Positions 21,534-33,500 of a stretch of 64,000 bases of DNA are shown piece after piece. The stretch's first letter is position 1, and each line of letters begins with the position of its first letter. The notes beneath the pieces were generated by a model. The model ran no database searches. It was not told where the DNA came from and saw nothing but the letters and a program-made list of their open reading frames with translations. Origin of the DNA: Parasponia andersonii. Its lineage: Eukaryota > Streptophyta > Magnoliopsida > Rosales > Cannabaceae. Location: the NCBI GenBank assembly GCA_002914805.1, contig JXTB01000237.1:246364-310363 (forward strand), read 5' to 3'. A program made the position numbers and the translations under genes.

Positions 21534-24500
21534 TCACAGGCGGCTTCGTTTGCTCGACGCAGATGGCTTGAAGCTGGCAAACCCACTGACTTCCCTGCCA
21601 GCAACCAACATGTTGATCTCATAGGTCCCTTCGTATGTATATATTGGTTCCAAATCACAGAAAGCCTGCAGAGTGACCCATGCGAGAGAATGCACAACAT
21701 AAACACAAAAGTCTGTAGGACTATATATAAAAGTTTTGTAAATAAGAGCTCAAAAGGAAGACCTTGGCAACTAGAAAATCGGATAAGATTCCATTTCCGC
21801 CAAGTAATTCCCGTCCTAATGCGACAGTTTCCCTTGCCTTCAAGGTGATCCAACCCTGAAGATTACGAATATTTAGTATAGTAACACAACGCAGTGAGAT
21901 AAACAGAGCATGGCAGGGTACTAACAAATTTTTTGAATTACCTTCCCCAAGCTAGCTTGGCCTGCAGTCATTTTACCATTCTCATACAGCTTGCAAAGGC
22001 GCCAACCCATTAGTACCATTGCTTGAACATTACCAAGCATACGGGCAAGTTTCTCTTGATTGATTTGAAAAGCTGCCAGTGGTGCTCCAAATTGCTTCCT
22101 CTCCTTCAGATACCTTGTAGTCATTTCAAAAATCAGTGAACGTTGTTCTGAAGACTTAAAAACATATATGAGAAGAAGTATAAGTTTCGGTACCTGTGAC
22201 ACATGTCATAGACACCCATTGATATGCCGATAGGTTGCCAAGCAACCATAACACGGGAAACAGCAAGAACCTGTTTAGAGAAGGTAGTGATTAGTATGAT
22301 AAGATGGACGTATCGTAAGAGAAATAGAAACAGGGATTGAAACTGACAAGCCAACAATGTGCAATATATGCATATAAATGCGCAAACGAGAAATGCAAAA
22401 TCAAAGCTTGGCGTTCTACTGCGAAGACTAATAACTAAATAGAGAAAAACCTATCCTATGTTGCTCGCTTAAAGGTCTAATATAGTAGTTCAAAAGATTC
22501 AGAGGTTCAGTCTTAGGTTGATTATCATACTATCACACTTTAGAACAAAGCACAAACCATATCTGAAGTATGCAACAAGCCATCTCATTTTCTACTTCTA
22601 ATATCTCAAGATGCACTCAAGAATTTCTTATATTTTTCTCAACAAGAGATCTTTAAATGATTTTAAAAAAAAAGAACATAAACGCATACAATGCATCGCA
22701 TACAAGCAGCCAAAGATAGAAAACAGATATAGATGAGAAGGTGCACTGTGTAATAATTATACCTTGCTTGTATCCTGAAAAGAATTAACACCAGGCAACT
22801 TGTCCTCGTCAGGAACAAAAACCTTTTTCAAGAGAATATCTCCATTTTGAACGATCCGCAAACCAATCTTATTTTCTATTTTGGTAGCTGTTAATCCAGG
22901 GGCATTTTTCTTTACAATAAATCTGAAGCAGAAAGAGAAAACATTTAACAAGCAACGAAAGAAAATATCTGATATGAAGATTGACTGATTCAATTCCTGC
23001 ACAATTATCTTAATATGAAAAAAAAAAAAAAAGGAAGAAGAAAAAGAAAGAAATACCTAAATACATAAAATAAATAATAATAATAAAATGAAACAGAAAA
23101 GTTTCAGTATCGTCTGCTGTCTTTAGTCTCTGGTTTTTCAAGTCTTTTATATCAAATTGCCTGTTGTCAGGCTGCTAGCACAGAAATGACACCCTCAGAT
23201 CCTTTATTTTATGTTTCTCCTCTAATGTTCACAACAAATATAAAATCTTAAAGTACTTATTGCACAGAGAAATGGATCTGTATGACCCAAAGAAATGGAA
23301 ACAGTTAATTGATGTTGATATAGCCAAGAAACAACTTTGCAAAATGTGGGCAGATTTTGCACATTAGCCAGTATGCTATATTCAGAAGCATCCAAGCTGT
23401 TCTCAAAAATGAAAGCTCAGAGTACATATGTAAGAAGAATAACACAGCCAAAAAATAATTAAAAAAAGGAAATAATACCATGATTTTACATATTTTTCAA
23501 GATAATTAAAGTCAACTCCTATGCATTTCTCAATATGTCATGACAAGTCCAACTCTTAGAATGAAGCACCATCACAATTATATTTTAAATACCCATTTAT
23601 CTGATTTGTTGTTGTGTTTTGAGCAAAAATAACCAACACATCAGCAAAAGTGCTGTTTCCTATCCAGCGCTTTTGGCCTTCAAGAATCCAACCTCCTTCC
23701 ACCTAATCATCCAAATGCCAAAGCAAGACCATCATAAATAATGAGATACAAAATGTTGAATAATGATAACCATGACAGAGCCAATCTCTCCCCAGCCCCC
23801 ACCTTTCTCTTATGACTGGAAAAGGATGACGAAAAGCAGACAAACAAACAACAAGTAAAAGGAAATAAAAAATATGAAACTTAAGTTGAGAGACCAACCT
23901 TCGTTGCAGTAGTTGCTACCGAACTTGCATCACTCCCGTAACCAGGCTCAGTCAAAGCCTTACATTTGATGAAAAAATTTAGCACCCTCAGTTTATGCCT
24001 TTGAGTGGAAACAAAAATAAAATGAACTTCCTGCATATGTCATCACTCGAAAAAGAAAACCTTACCCAACAAGCTACAGTTTTTAATTGTGCCAAAGAAG
24101 GTAAATATCTCTCCTTTTGCCTCTCCGATCCACACAAGGCTATTCTTGACAGTACAGAAAAGTTGAATAAAAGTCATGCCTTATCAACAGAACTACTATA
24201 ATTCATAGACAGCTCAACCATTAACATGTAAACAAAAGTAGAAAGAGGTTAGAAATCTGACCAATTGTAAGCATTGCAAGTGAAGAATGGACAAGGATGA
24301 AAGTAGAACAACTAGCATCAACTCTAGCAATTTCTGCAGTAGCAATGACACTTCCCGTAAGAGATAGACCAGGACAGCCATAACCCTTAATTGTGCCACC
24401 AGCAACGCGCAAGGCAGCAAGCTTCGGAATAATATGAAATGGAAATTCTGCCTTCTCCCAGTACTGAAAGAACAGTAACACCATATTTATGACGCAGTTT

Positions 24501-25432
24501 CTGAATAAATATCGAACAAAAACTATAACCGTAGACTGCAGATTGCTTCAGTATAATCTGACAGACAAGAAAAAGTACCGGGAAAAGCATACCATCAACA
24601 AGAATTGTAAAAACAAATATAATAGCCAAAAACTAACATATAAGGTATATACCGTTGCCATAATCGGTGCTACTTCTTTCTCAACGCACTCTCGTACTTT
24701 AATCCTCAAAGATTTCTCCTCATGAGTCAGTAGATCATCAAAGACATAATAATCTGAAGCTGTCATTATGGCCAGTACATACAATACACATGACATTCAG
24801 CACATAAAAAGACAGAGAGGGGGAAAAAAGAAAAAGAAAGGTCTTTCAAATTAGGAAAGCAACCCCAGTTCAGCATTGGTATTAAAATCCATAGTACTGA
24901 AGAGTGAGTTCTTACTGCAAGGAGGAAAAACAGAGGCTGGAGTAGCTTGGGGAAAAGCAATTGAGACATCCAGTGCTGGTAGCCTAAAATAAGAAGTCCT
25001 CTCATTCTTCTCAATTTCATCTGATACCCATTCATGATCACCAACCAATATCAGCAAACATATACACATATAAATATATATATATATATATTCATAGGAG
25101 GAAATAATAGCTCAAATTGCAATTATTAATTGGAAATGGAACCCAACCCAATTCAAATCAATCCATAAACCACTCGGCATTCTAAACAAAGTTTCTCCAA
25201 TTTTTGCATTACTGACATTCGAGATCGACTAAAAGAAACTTTAGAGCAAACCCCACCAAAAAAATATCACAAAATGAGAAAAACGATAAAGAGAATTGAA
25301 ATCTTAGGTCCCGAATAATCAAACAGTAAAAATCTTCAACTCCATTAGCAGATAAAAAAGAAAACAAGGAAAGTAAATCGTTAAAAAAAAAAAAAACGAA
25401 ATACCTTGATTCTGATCTGAGCGAACTGTCAT
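21534..25432 (-). CDS. ACX4: Peroxisomal short-chain acyl-CoA oxidase 4
   Basis: Twelve coding exons in transcript order: 25432-25405, 25020-24916, 24759-24653, 24463-24262, 24139-24066, 23958-23899, 23702-23593, 22922-22763, 22270-22194, 22113-21942, 21855-21763, 21665-21534. All are GT-AG, in frame, giving 439 residues (Arabidopsis ACX4 is 436). Hallmarks are [18 protein letters not shown], the FAD-contact region [52 protein letters not shown], and the catalytic glutamate E408 in [10 protein letters not shown]. The C-terminus is SRL, a type 1 peroxisomal targeting signal. ACX4 oxidises short-chain acyl-CoA to trans-2-enoyl-CoA, passing electrons to oxygen, in peroxisomal beta-oxidation. It is an acyl-CoA-dehydrogenase-like oxidase, unlike the long-chain ACX enzymes. 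The N-terminus ([21 protein letters not shown]) is variable in the family. Confidence 0.95.
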
Positions 25433-28400
25433 GGTGAGAGGGTATCAGAAGAACGAAGAAACGAAATTCAAAACTGGCGCAGAGAAGCGTAGAGAAGAAG
25501 AAGAAGAAGAAGAGAGACGAAAGTGACGGTAACAGGGGATAAGGCAGAGACTCGGCACGCAGTTTTATGTTTATTTATTTATTTAAATATTATTGTTGTT
25601 TTTATAAAAAAAAAAAAAAAAAAATCAATAGAATCGACTGAGTCGAGTACGTGTCACGTTGGCGACGGCGTCGTTTAGCCAGCTTCTTATTCCGAAATCC
25701 GAACCAAATTATACAAAAATATGGAGTAATAAAAATAAGACAAACGAAGGGGGCATTTATTGAAGAAAATATAAAAGACAATAATCAAAGTCTGCTACAA
25801 TTGCACAAGGACGACAACAACAAGTCAAAGTTGTCTTTACTCTAATTAGTAATTAGTCGCTGTCAGGCCACCGGAAATTTCGTAATGACTTGTTTGCCCC
25901 TTTTTAGTTCTCAAAAGATAATGTAATGAAAACAAAAAAAAAGAAAAAGATAAAAGCAGTTATAAATTATTATTTTTTGTTTTTCTGTATATTATTTTTG
26001 TTATTTTTCTCTGGACGTATTAATTGTTTTATTGATTCAAAGGCTCATTGAGTCTCATGATAATTAGCTAAGATACTTAAACAGAAACCTGCTACTTAGT
26101 TTCACGTCACTCCCTTTTAATATTTTTGGGTTCAATATTTAAGGAAAAATAATCAAAACGATCCATTTTTTTAGACCAAGAGTTAAACTGGATTTTACAT
26201 GAAACAATTTATTGCACATTTCCTTTTTGATGGAAAAAATAATAATAATGTAAAATGAGAAATTTAATCAACTTTAATTATTTTTTAATGCCGTCACTTT
26301 CAAATTGACTTATTTTTTTATTATTTACTAGTGACCTTTGAACTTACAGGGATTGTAAATGTTATGAAATGAAAATTCAAGAACCAATAATATTACACGT
26401 TTCAACTTAGATAACAAACTAACAATATGGACAGGGTTTTGTAGGTTGTGCATTTTGAGGAAAAATAGTTACGGTACCGATTTGGTTCGGTCTATATCAA
26501 TATGAATTTAGATCGGCTCGGTATATATAAGAGGGGTGTCGTATTTCGCCTCAATAATAGACATAAATTTTTGCAATTAAAAAACTTTCATTAAATATTT
26601 TTATTTATATATATGTTTTTAATGTTATCTATTTACTTATTTTTATTTATTTTTAATTTAATCATATTTTAAAAGAATTTGAATAGATTTTAGTTTAAAG
26701 TATAAAATAACAATGAAATTATGTCTATATTTCGACTCATATTCGAATTGTACAAACATGACCCACTTAAGTTTGCATGAAATGTGGGTTAGATTGGGTT
26801 AGATTTATGATCCGTGTCGAACTCATGATGAGAATAAATGTCGGGCTGACTCAACCCATATTTTACACGGATCAAATCTAAACCTCATACAAAATATATG
26901 TAGACTTATCAAATATGAGCCAGCCCAATCTAGCTCACTTTACATCTGAATTAGAAATTAACATTTTTCTACGAGTATATTGTACAACGAGAAATCACTC
27001 CCCTTTTTTCATAATTTTTAATTGACTCAATTCAGTTAAAAGATCGATTCAATTACAGTAAATCTTTACTTTTTTTTGGAGGACTAAGAAGAGAATTTGA
27101 AGGCACGATCTTCCGCGTTAAAAGAAGACATAGTTAGTGCAAATTATTGTTTGGACCCTGTTTTTACTATCTTAGTTAGTTAGCACCTTCTGAAAATCAA
27201 TATTAAGTATCACGCTCATTTTTAGCCGAAATTAGACTCAATTTATTTAGATCTTAATACCAACTACAAACACTGATCTATTAATATTTCAGACGAGATT
27301 GAGATATATAGTAGTAGGGAGCCTAACTTTTTTTTCCCCCCAGAACTTTGGTCCATCTCACTGATTGCCTGCCATGTAGGGACCCGTTCATAAGAAATTC
27401 AAGAACTCTAAATTGCACTAACATATCTTAGAACGAATTTTGAGCTAACTACTAAAGGGGAAGATACGCATCTGAATAAAAATGGAACTTTGACCTCCGA
27501 TTAGGATATTGATGTTACAAATTAAACTAAGAAAGATGAGAAACATCAATAATATAAGTTGGCCCCACCCATACTAAACATTAAAATTATAGACTCTATC
27601 ATTTTGTAAAATCGTTTATGTTTTATGACTATTTTCAGCGAATAAATCTTCTGACGGGAATTTTATTTTCAAAAATAGAAAGAAATAAACAGAAACATAA
27701 TAAATGTTATACACAAACTCAACATTGAGAGAAATAAAGTGCTCAAAACAGACAGACAATTTAATTTTGCTTGAGTACTGAGTTCTTAGTAAGGTAAACC
27801 TAGTTTTAGAGTGTACACTATTTGTTAGCCCATTTCTTAACAATTCAAATTTTTATGATAGGTTTGCAATCTAACGTGGTATTAGAGTAGGTGGTCTTGA
27901 GTTAGAAATTTTGCATTTTTAACTCATAATTCTCTAGTGCATGGGGAGAAACCAGAAATTGGAAACCAACTAATTCTAAATTGCAATATTACGCATTAGA
28001 ATTTCACGGCTAAAAAAAACTGAAATTTCTAGTAACTTTAGTAGCAATACGTCATTATTCTGAATAGAAAGAGAACAAATTTAAAAGTTAACACATATTT
28101 ACAACCTTTCTGTTGCAAGTAGCTAGCCAAACACACCAAAACTTTGGTTCATCTGCTTCCACGTTCAAATTAATATCAAAGTTTTCAAGATATTAAACTG
28201 CAAAATATAAAGAATTACTTGTCAACACATATGCACATTTCATTGTGAACTTCGTTTTGCAAGATTATTAGATAAATTCCGGTTTTTCTGTGAAGTTCCT
28301 AAGACTAATCTTTATTTTATTTTATATTTTTTTTTTGTCTTCTACAAGTTGGCAACAGTTCAATTATCTAATCCTCATCTAAATGTTATTACGTCACTAC

Positions 28401-28592
28401 TTATATTTAAAAGTTATACTTTAACATAAGAAATCTCCACCTTTGCCAAACTCAATATTTTGTATCTGATATTTTTAGATGAATGAGAATCAAATATTTG
28501 ATTCAGGTGTTTAATCAGCTTGATTCTTCATTGTTAACCAAACTCAATATACGGATTATCATAAACTATATTTTTCTGAACTTAAATAATAA
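25433..28592. other. Intergenic upstream of ACX4, AT-rich
   Basis: The first 100 bases contain a GAAGAA repeat (25496-25516), probably in the ACX4 leader. A poly-A run follows at 25604-25624. From there to 28.6 kb the sequence is AT-rich with only short, unrecognised ORFs. A roughly 150-bp stretch at 26760-26930 carries partly self-complementary words around GGGTTAGATT / CAACCC and may be an old MITE. Confidence 0.5.
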
Positions 28593-28890
28593 ATGTTGAG
28601 TAAAATTCATTGAGCTCATTTTATGAGACCTAAAATAGGTAACTATTATTTATTATTATCAAGTATTTATGTTTCAAATCAAGTATTATCTAGTAAGTAT
28701 CTTATTATGATTGGATTACTCAAAAGTAAATATTATTATTTATCTATTTAATAGAGTTATTTATTTTATTTTTTTAGGGAAGAGTTTTCTATCTATTAAA
28801 CAATATGTATTTGCCTATAAATACATACTCTTCCTCTTTATTCTAAACTTTTTATTTCATTCTCTCCACATATAGTCTCTAGTGACTTTT
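28593..28890 (+). mobile_element. Possible solo LTR remnant (Copia-like), fossil
   Basis: The stretch begins TGTTGAGTAAAATTCATTG and later holds a promoter-like block CCTATAAATACATACTCTTC followed by T/C-rich sequence. This resembles the architecture of plant Copia LTRs. No internal region, primer-binding site or partner LTR was found. Treat this as a weak call for an old remnant. Confidence 0.3.
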
Positions 28891-29256
28891 TTTTCTTTTG
28901 CAATGAATTCAGATCAGAACTATATCATGGTTTAATTCATGCAAAGAATATGTAAGCAATTCTTACGAGCGCAATCTAAAAAATTAACATATTATATTTT
29001 TTTTTCCTGGATACAGAATTACAAACAATCATGGACTTATACATAAATCATATTAGGTAATAAATTAACTTCTTTTTCTTTTGCAATGAATTCAGATCAG
29101 AACTATATCATGGTTTAATTCATGCAAAGAATATGTAAGCAATTCTCACGAGCGCAATCTAAAAAATTAATATATTATATATTTTTTTTTTCTGGATACA
29201 GGATTACAAGCAATCATGGACTTTATACATAAATCATATTAGGTAATAAATTAACT
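28890..29256. repeat. Tandem duplication, two units of about 183 bp
   Basis: CAATGAATTCAGATCAGAAC occurs at 28901 and again at 29084, a spacing of 183 bases. The units continue near-identically through TATATCATGGTTTAATTCATG and CATAAATCATATTAGG. A third short fragment of the unit end (ACATAAATCATATTAGG) follows at about 29281. Non-coding. Confidence 0.85.
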
Positions 29257-29497
29257 ATAAGAAACTTAAAATATAGTTGTACATAAATCATATTAGGCAA
29301 GGGAAGCTCAACAATAGCTTGGATGTTATTCTTAATGAGCATTTAATTTATGTAGTTTATTCCAATTGAAAGGTAACAAAAGTTGATGTCATACTCGTGA
29401 CTATAGGATACACTTTTATTTTATAATAACTGGTATATTAGGTTTTTTTTTCCTATTTATCATTTCATGCTTATGTACCATTTCGACTATATATATA

Positions 29498-29657
29498 GGG
29501 CACCAGTCCAGTAGGTATTTTTTTTTTTTACCTATGTATAGGTATCAATTTGGCCAATGAAAATTTAGCATGCACATTTTTTTATTGTAACAAGTAAGAG
29601 GTAGAAANGATACCTATACATAGGTAAAAAAAAAAAATACCTACTGGATTGGTGCCC
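29498..29657. mobile_element. Near-perfect palindromic MITE
   Basis: About 50 bases at each end are inverted repeats. The left end is GGGCACCAGTCCAGTAGG; the right end, reversed, is GGGCACCAATCCAGTAGG, with one mismatch over the first ~20 bases. The arms continue through a T run and ACCTATGTATAGGTATC. The element sits inside a (TA)n tract, so a TA target duplication is likely. An undetermined base (n) at 29608 lies in the right half. A diverged relative is at 38032-38270. The superfamily is unassigned. Confidence 0.85.
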
Positions 29658-29897
29658 TATATATATATATATATAGATATATACAAACATTTATATCGAA
29701 CGACAAAAGATAAAGAGTTTCACCTTTATTCGAGCTATCTTCTTGAGTTCTCATGGGTGGGTACAAAATAACTTCCTGTCCAAATTAACACATATCAACC
29801 ATTTGTTAATTAAGAGAAATTTAGCAATTATACCCTATGGTGCTTCCTGGATTTTTATTTTTTCTTTGAAAAAAAAAACAGAAAGGAATTGAATAAA

Positions 29898-30479
29898 TCA
29901 TGAATGTATGACCTTGACATTTTGGGAATCCGTTAGCAGCATGGTAAGTCGATCAATCCCCATCCCCATTCCGGCAGTTGGTGGCAACCCATACTCCAGT
30001 GCAGTGCAATATGATTCATCCAATATCATGGCTTCCTCATCACCCGATTGCCGGTCCTGTTTATTACACCCAATTTAATTATAAACATACAGCTTAAAAT
30101 AAATAAATAAACAATCTAGTGGAGAATCTGAAAATAAGTAGCCACTATTGAAATTAATCTGTGCCGACTTTAGAAAAGAAAAATACTAAATAGCATCAAC
30201 TCGTAAACAAACATTGAATATGTGATAATTATTCAGCATTGTCTTTGTCATTGTGTAACGGAATAAGATCATTCGGTTTTACATGTCACATTTATGTTAT
30301 AATGTGACAACAGATATATAGATCATACCAGTACTAGTGATGAATGGTATTAGTCATTGAGATAAATTATCCATTAGGAGAAATCTTGTTATTTGAAAAT
30401 GCTAAAACTAGTATACGTTCAAATGAGATATAATTTAACAGAAGAAAGTTTCTAACTCAAACTCATTGAAGTATTATTC

Positions 30480-30520
<41 letters not shown>

Positions 30521-33500
30521 TTCCTTCTCAGAAAATTGAACCTACACTGGAGGATACAAACGATCGTATTTTTATATATGTTTTGACTTTTACCTTAAGT
30601 TGCTCAGCAAATCGACTGCGCTGCACTTCAGGGTCATTCAATTCTGTATATGCATTACATAGCTGGCAACATAACAGGATAGTAAATTATCCAAAAAACA
30701 TAACAGGATAATATTAGGAAAAAAATAAAATAAAATAAAGGTCAATAGTACATGAACAGACTGCAGGCTGGGCACTGGCAATAGATCTATAACATTAAAT
30801 AAAAACATAGGTAAACGATATGTACCAGCTAACATGTTTATATCGGCTTCAAAATGATGATGACATGCTGTTATAGCCCCTCGTCTATAAGCTAACTAGT
30901 TGAGCTAGTAAAATCTCTCAGAAACAGGAAACCAAATCTCATCTACCAAACAGGCCGGGAAGGCTAAACAAGCTAGAAAAGTTATCTACTAACTAATGTG
31001 CAACATGAAATTTGAAGAAACAATTTCATTTTGTATATTACATAGTTTCACAGGGACATGCCAAATTATATAAAGGTAAATTTTAGAATGTAAGTTTCAA
31101 GTTATACATAAGATGAGGAAAGAAAAAAAAAAAAAAAGAAAAGTGAAGCTATATTGTACCTCTCTCTTGTTGACAAATAACTCAAAGCGTTCAGTCAAGC
31201 CTGGTCTTGATCTGTGCCATTTGGCCAGTGGACTCATTATTTCTGGGTGATTCATTATAAATGTAGGATTTATGCAAGTTTCTTCGAGAAAGTGGCCCAC
31301 TAGCTGCAATTTTTTTATGCCCGTATAAGTACAAAATCATGTCATTTACCAAGCTTAACTAACCGATCATACCAGTAAGTTGAACAGGGAAAAAGAAAAT
31401 GAACATTCACTGATTGTAGTAGCATAGGTAGGTAGTTTATTTATTTATTTTTTATTTTTGGAGAATGTATTCATGATTATAATGACCTTGTCTAGCAAGC
31501 GAGCTGTCGTACGAGGGAGAGGGCAGTTGACATGAAACTTTTCACATGCGTCCATTAAGTACTTGTTGGCTTCCTCACTTGATAGATCTTGGGGTAACTT
31601 GAGGTTTGCCATCCTCTCTAGCTCTTCTGTCAAGTCAATCCTTCTGCAATACAAAGACGAAATCAATGAGCATTTCATTTGATTGTTCAGTTGAGTTAGT
31701 CTTGTTGCATATTAACCGTCCATGTCATTGTCACGTTACATCACTCGTGATGTGATTATTTACATGACTCCCCAGTGATAATGTGTACATTTACGTACTA
31801 TGAAAAAAATAATAATAAAGAGGAGTGTCAAATATCCTCTTGCTCGTTGCTTTTTACACTTTTTAGTCAAATTGATTACCACGTGATTTATATTATTTAA
31901 TTTAATATTTTAATAATAAAATAAATTATAGGAAAATACATGTATCAAACAATAAAATTAGAAAAATGCAGTTAGTATTCCTCAAATATTGGCTCCGTTT
32001 AGAATATGAATTTTTGGAGAGAAAGAAAAGAATTTTAAAAATTTCTATTCTTTCTTGTTTGGATTGAAACAAAAAGCGTTTCTTGATTGGATTGAAACAA
32101 AAAGGGATTGAATTTTTTTTTTACAAAAAGTAAAAACTTGATTTCATTGTTTTGTAATATATAGAATGTTGATATATTAATTAGTAAAATAAAAAAAAAT
32201 GTGAAAATAAAGTTTTATAAATTTTTAGGAAAATCATTTATTTTTTTCATGATTTTTCTTTACAATTTTTTTTTTTCTTTCAAAATCCAAGTTTGAAAGG
32301 GAGCCTAAAAGGTACGAAACGGATTAGTAACTCCGAAATGCGTTATATTGACTTTGAGTGTTTTGAGGGCTGACAATAGTGTACTTGGTTCTACTAGTGT
32401 TTTGTCTAATCACATAATGTCACTATGATATTGTATGGATAATGTGATTGCTGTGCCTAATAGGACTGCTCATAGTACAACATAAATACAAAAGCCCAAA
32501 TATTTGACGACTTGAGAAATGCTTTGCCAAACATAACCCATAATGCTATGCTGATTCAGTGCTTTTCACTTGTAAGATATCCTGAAATCTACAGATTGGT
32601 ATACCTGAAAGGAGGAGTAAAGTCAATCTCTATAGGCTCATTGCTCAATCCATTACCATGGTACTTGATTTTGTAGCTTCCAGTTAGCTCTTTCACCATT
32701 CCTGCAAACATTTATAGGTTCCCTCTTGTAAATAAGCAATTTCTATTAACTCAAAAACAGATTTGACTTGGTTTGGTGCCATTTATTAGAAGCTAACCAG
32801 ATAACAATTGTTCAGTGATTTCAATTAAATCACTGTAATCTTGATAGGCCATGTAAAATTCACACATGGTGAATTCTGGGCTGTGAGTTAGATCCATTCC
32901 TTCATTCCTAAACTGTTTCCCGATCTCATAAACTCGATCGTATCCTCCAACAACCAGCTTTTTCAGAGAAAGCTCCGGAGAAACACGCATGTAGACATGT
33001 GTATCCAATTCATTGTGGTAGGTAATAAATGGCTTGGCTGCAGCTCCCCCAGGTGTGATGCTCATTACAGGAGTTTCTACCTGGCAGTGATTAATAGAAG
33101 GTTAAGGCACTTTTGTCATAATAAATTTGTACTTGTAGATGCCATCTTTAACCATTAGATTATCTAAATCAGAATCAATTGAATTCAGACTAATTTGAAA
33201 ATAACAGTTCAAAAATGAATATAACAAGAATCAGATAATTCAGACATTTTTTATTATTGATACAGAAGTTTTCATATCCTATCAAGGAATTTCCAATAAT
33301 GTCAGTACTTAATAATGTCATTGTTTTTGTTTCTATAAGGGAAAAAAGATTCATGCTGAAAGGTTTGAACCTCCACAAATCCGCGGCTGTCAAGGAAGTG
33401 CCTGTAGTAAGATATGATTCTGGCCCGGGTTCTGAACACTTGGTGGACACCTGGATTCAACATGGTGTCTAAGTAACGCTGTCGATATCGAGTTGCCTAC

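Noticed and set aside
27870-27900. Primer-binding-site-like TGGTATTAGAGTAGGTGG
   Set aside because: Only a loose match to the tRNA-Met pattern, with no adjacent LTR or coding region.
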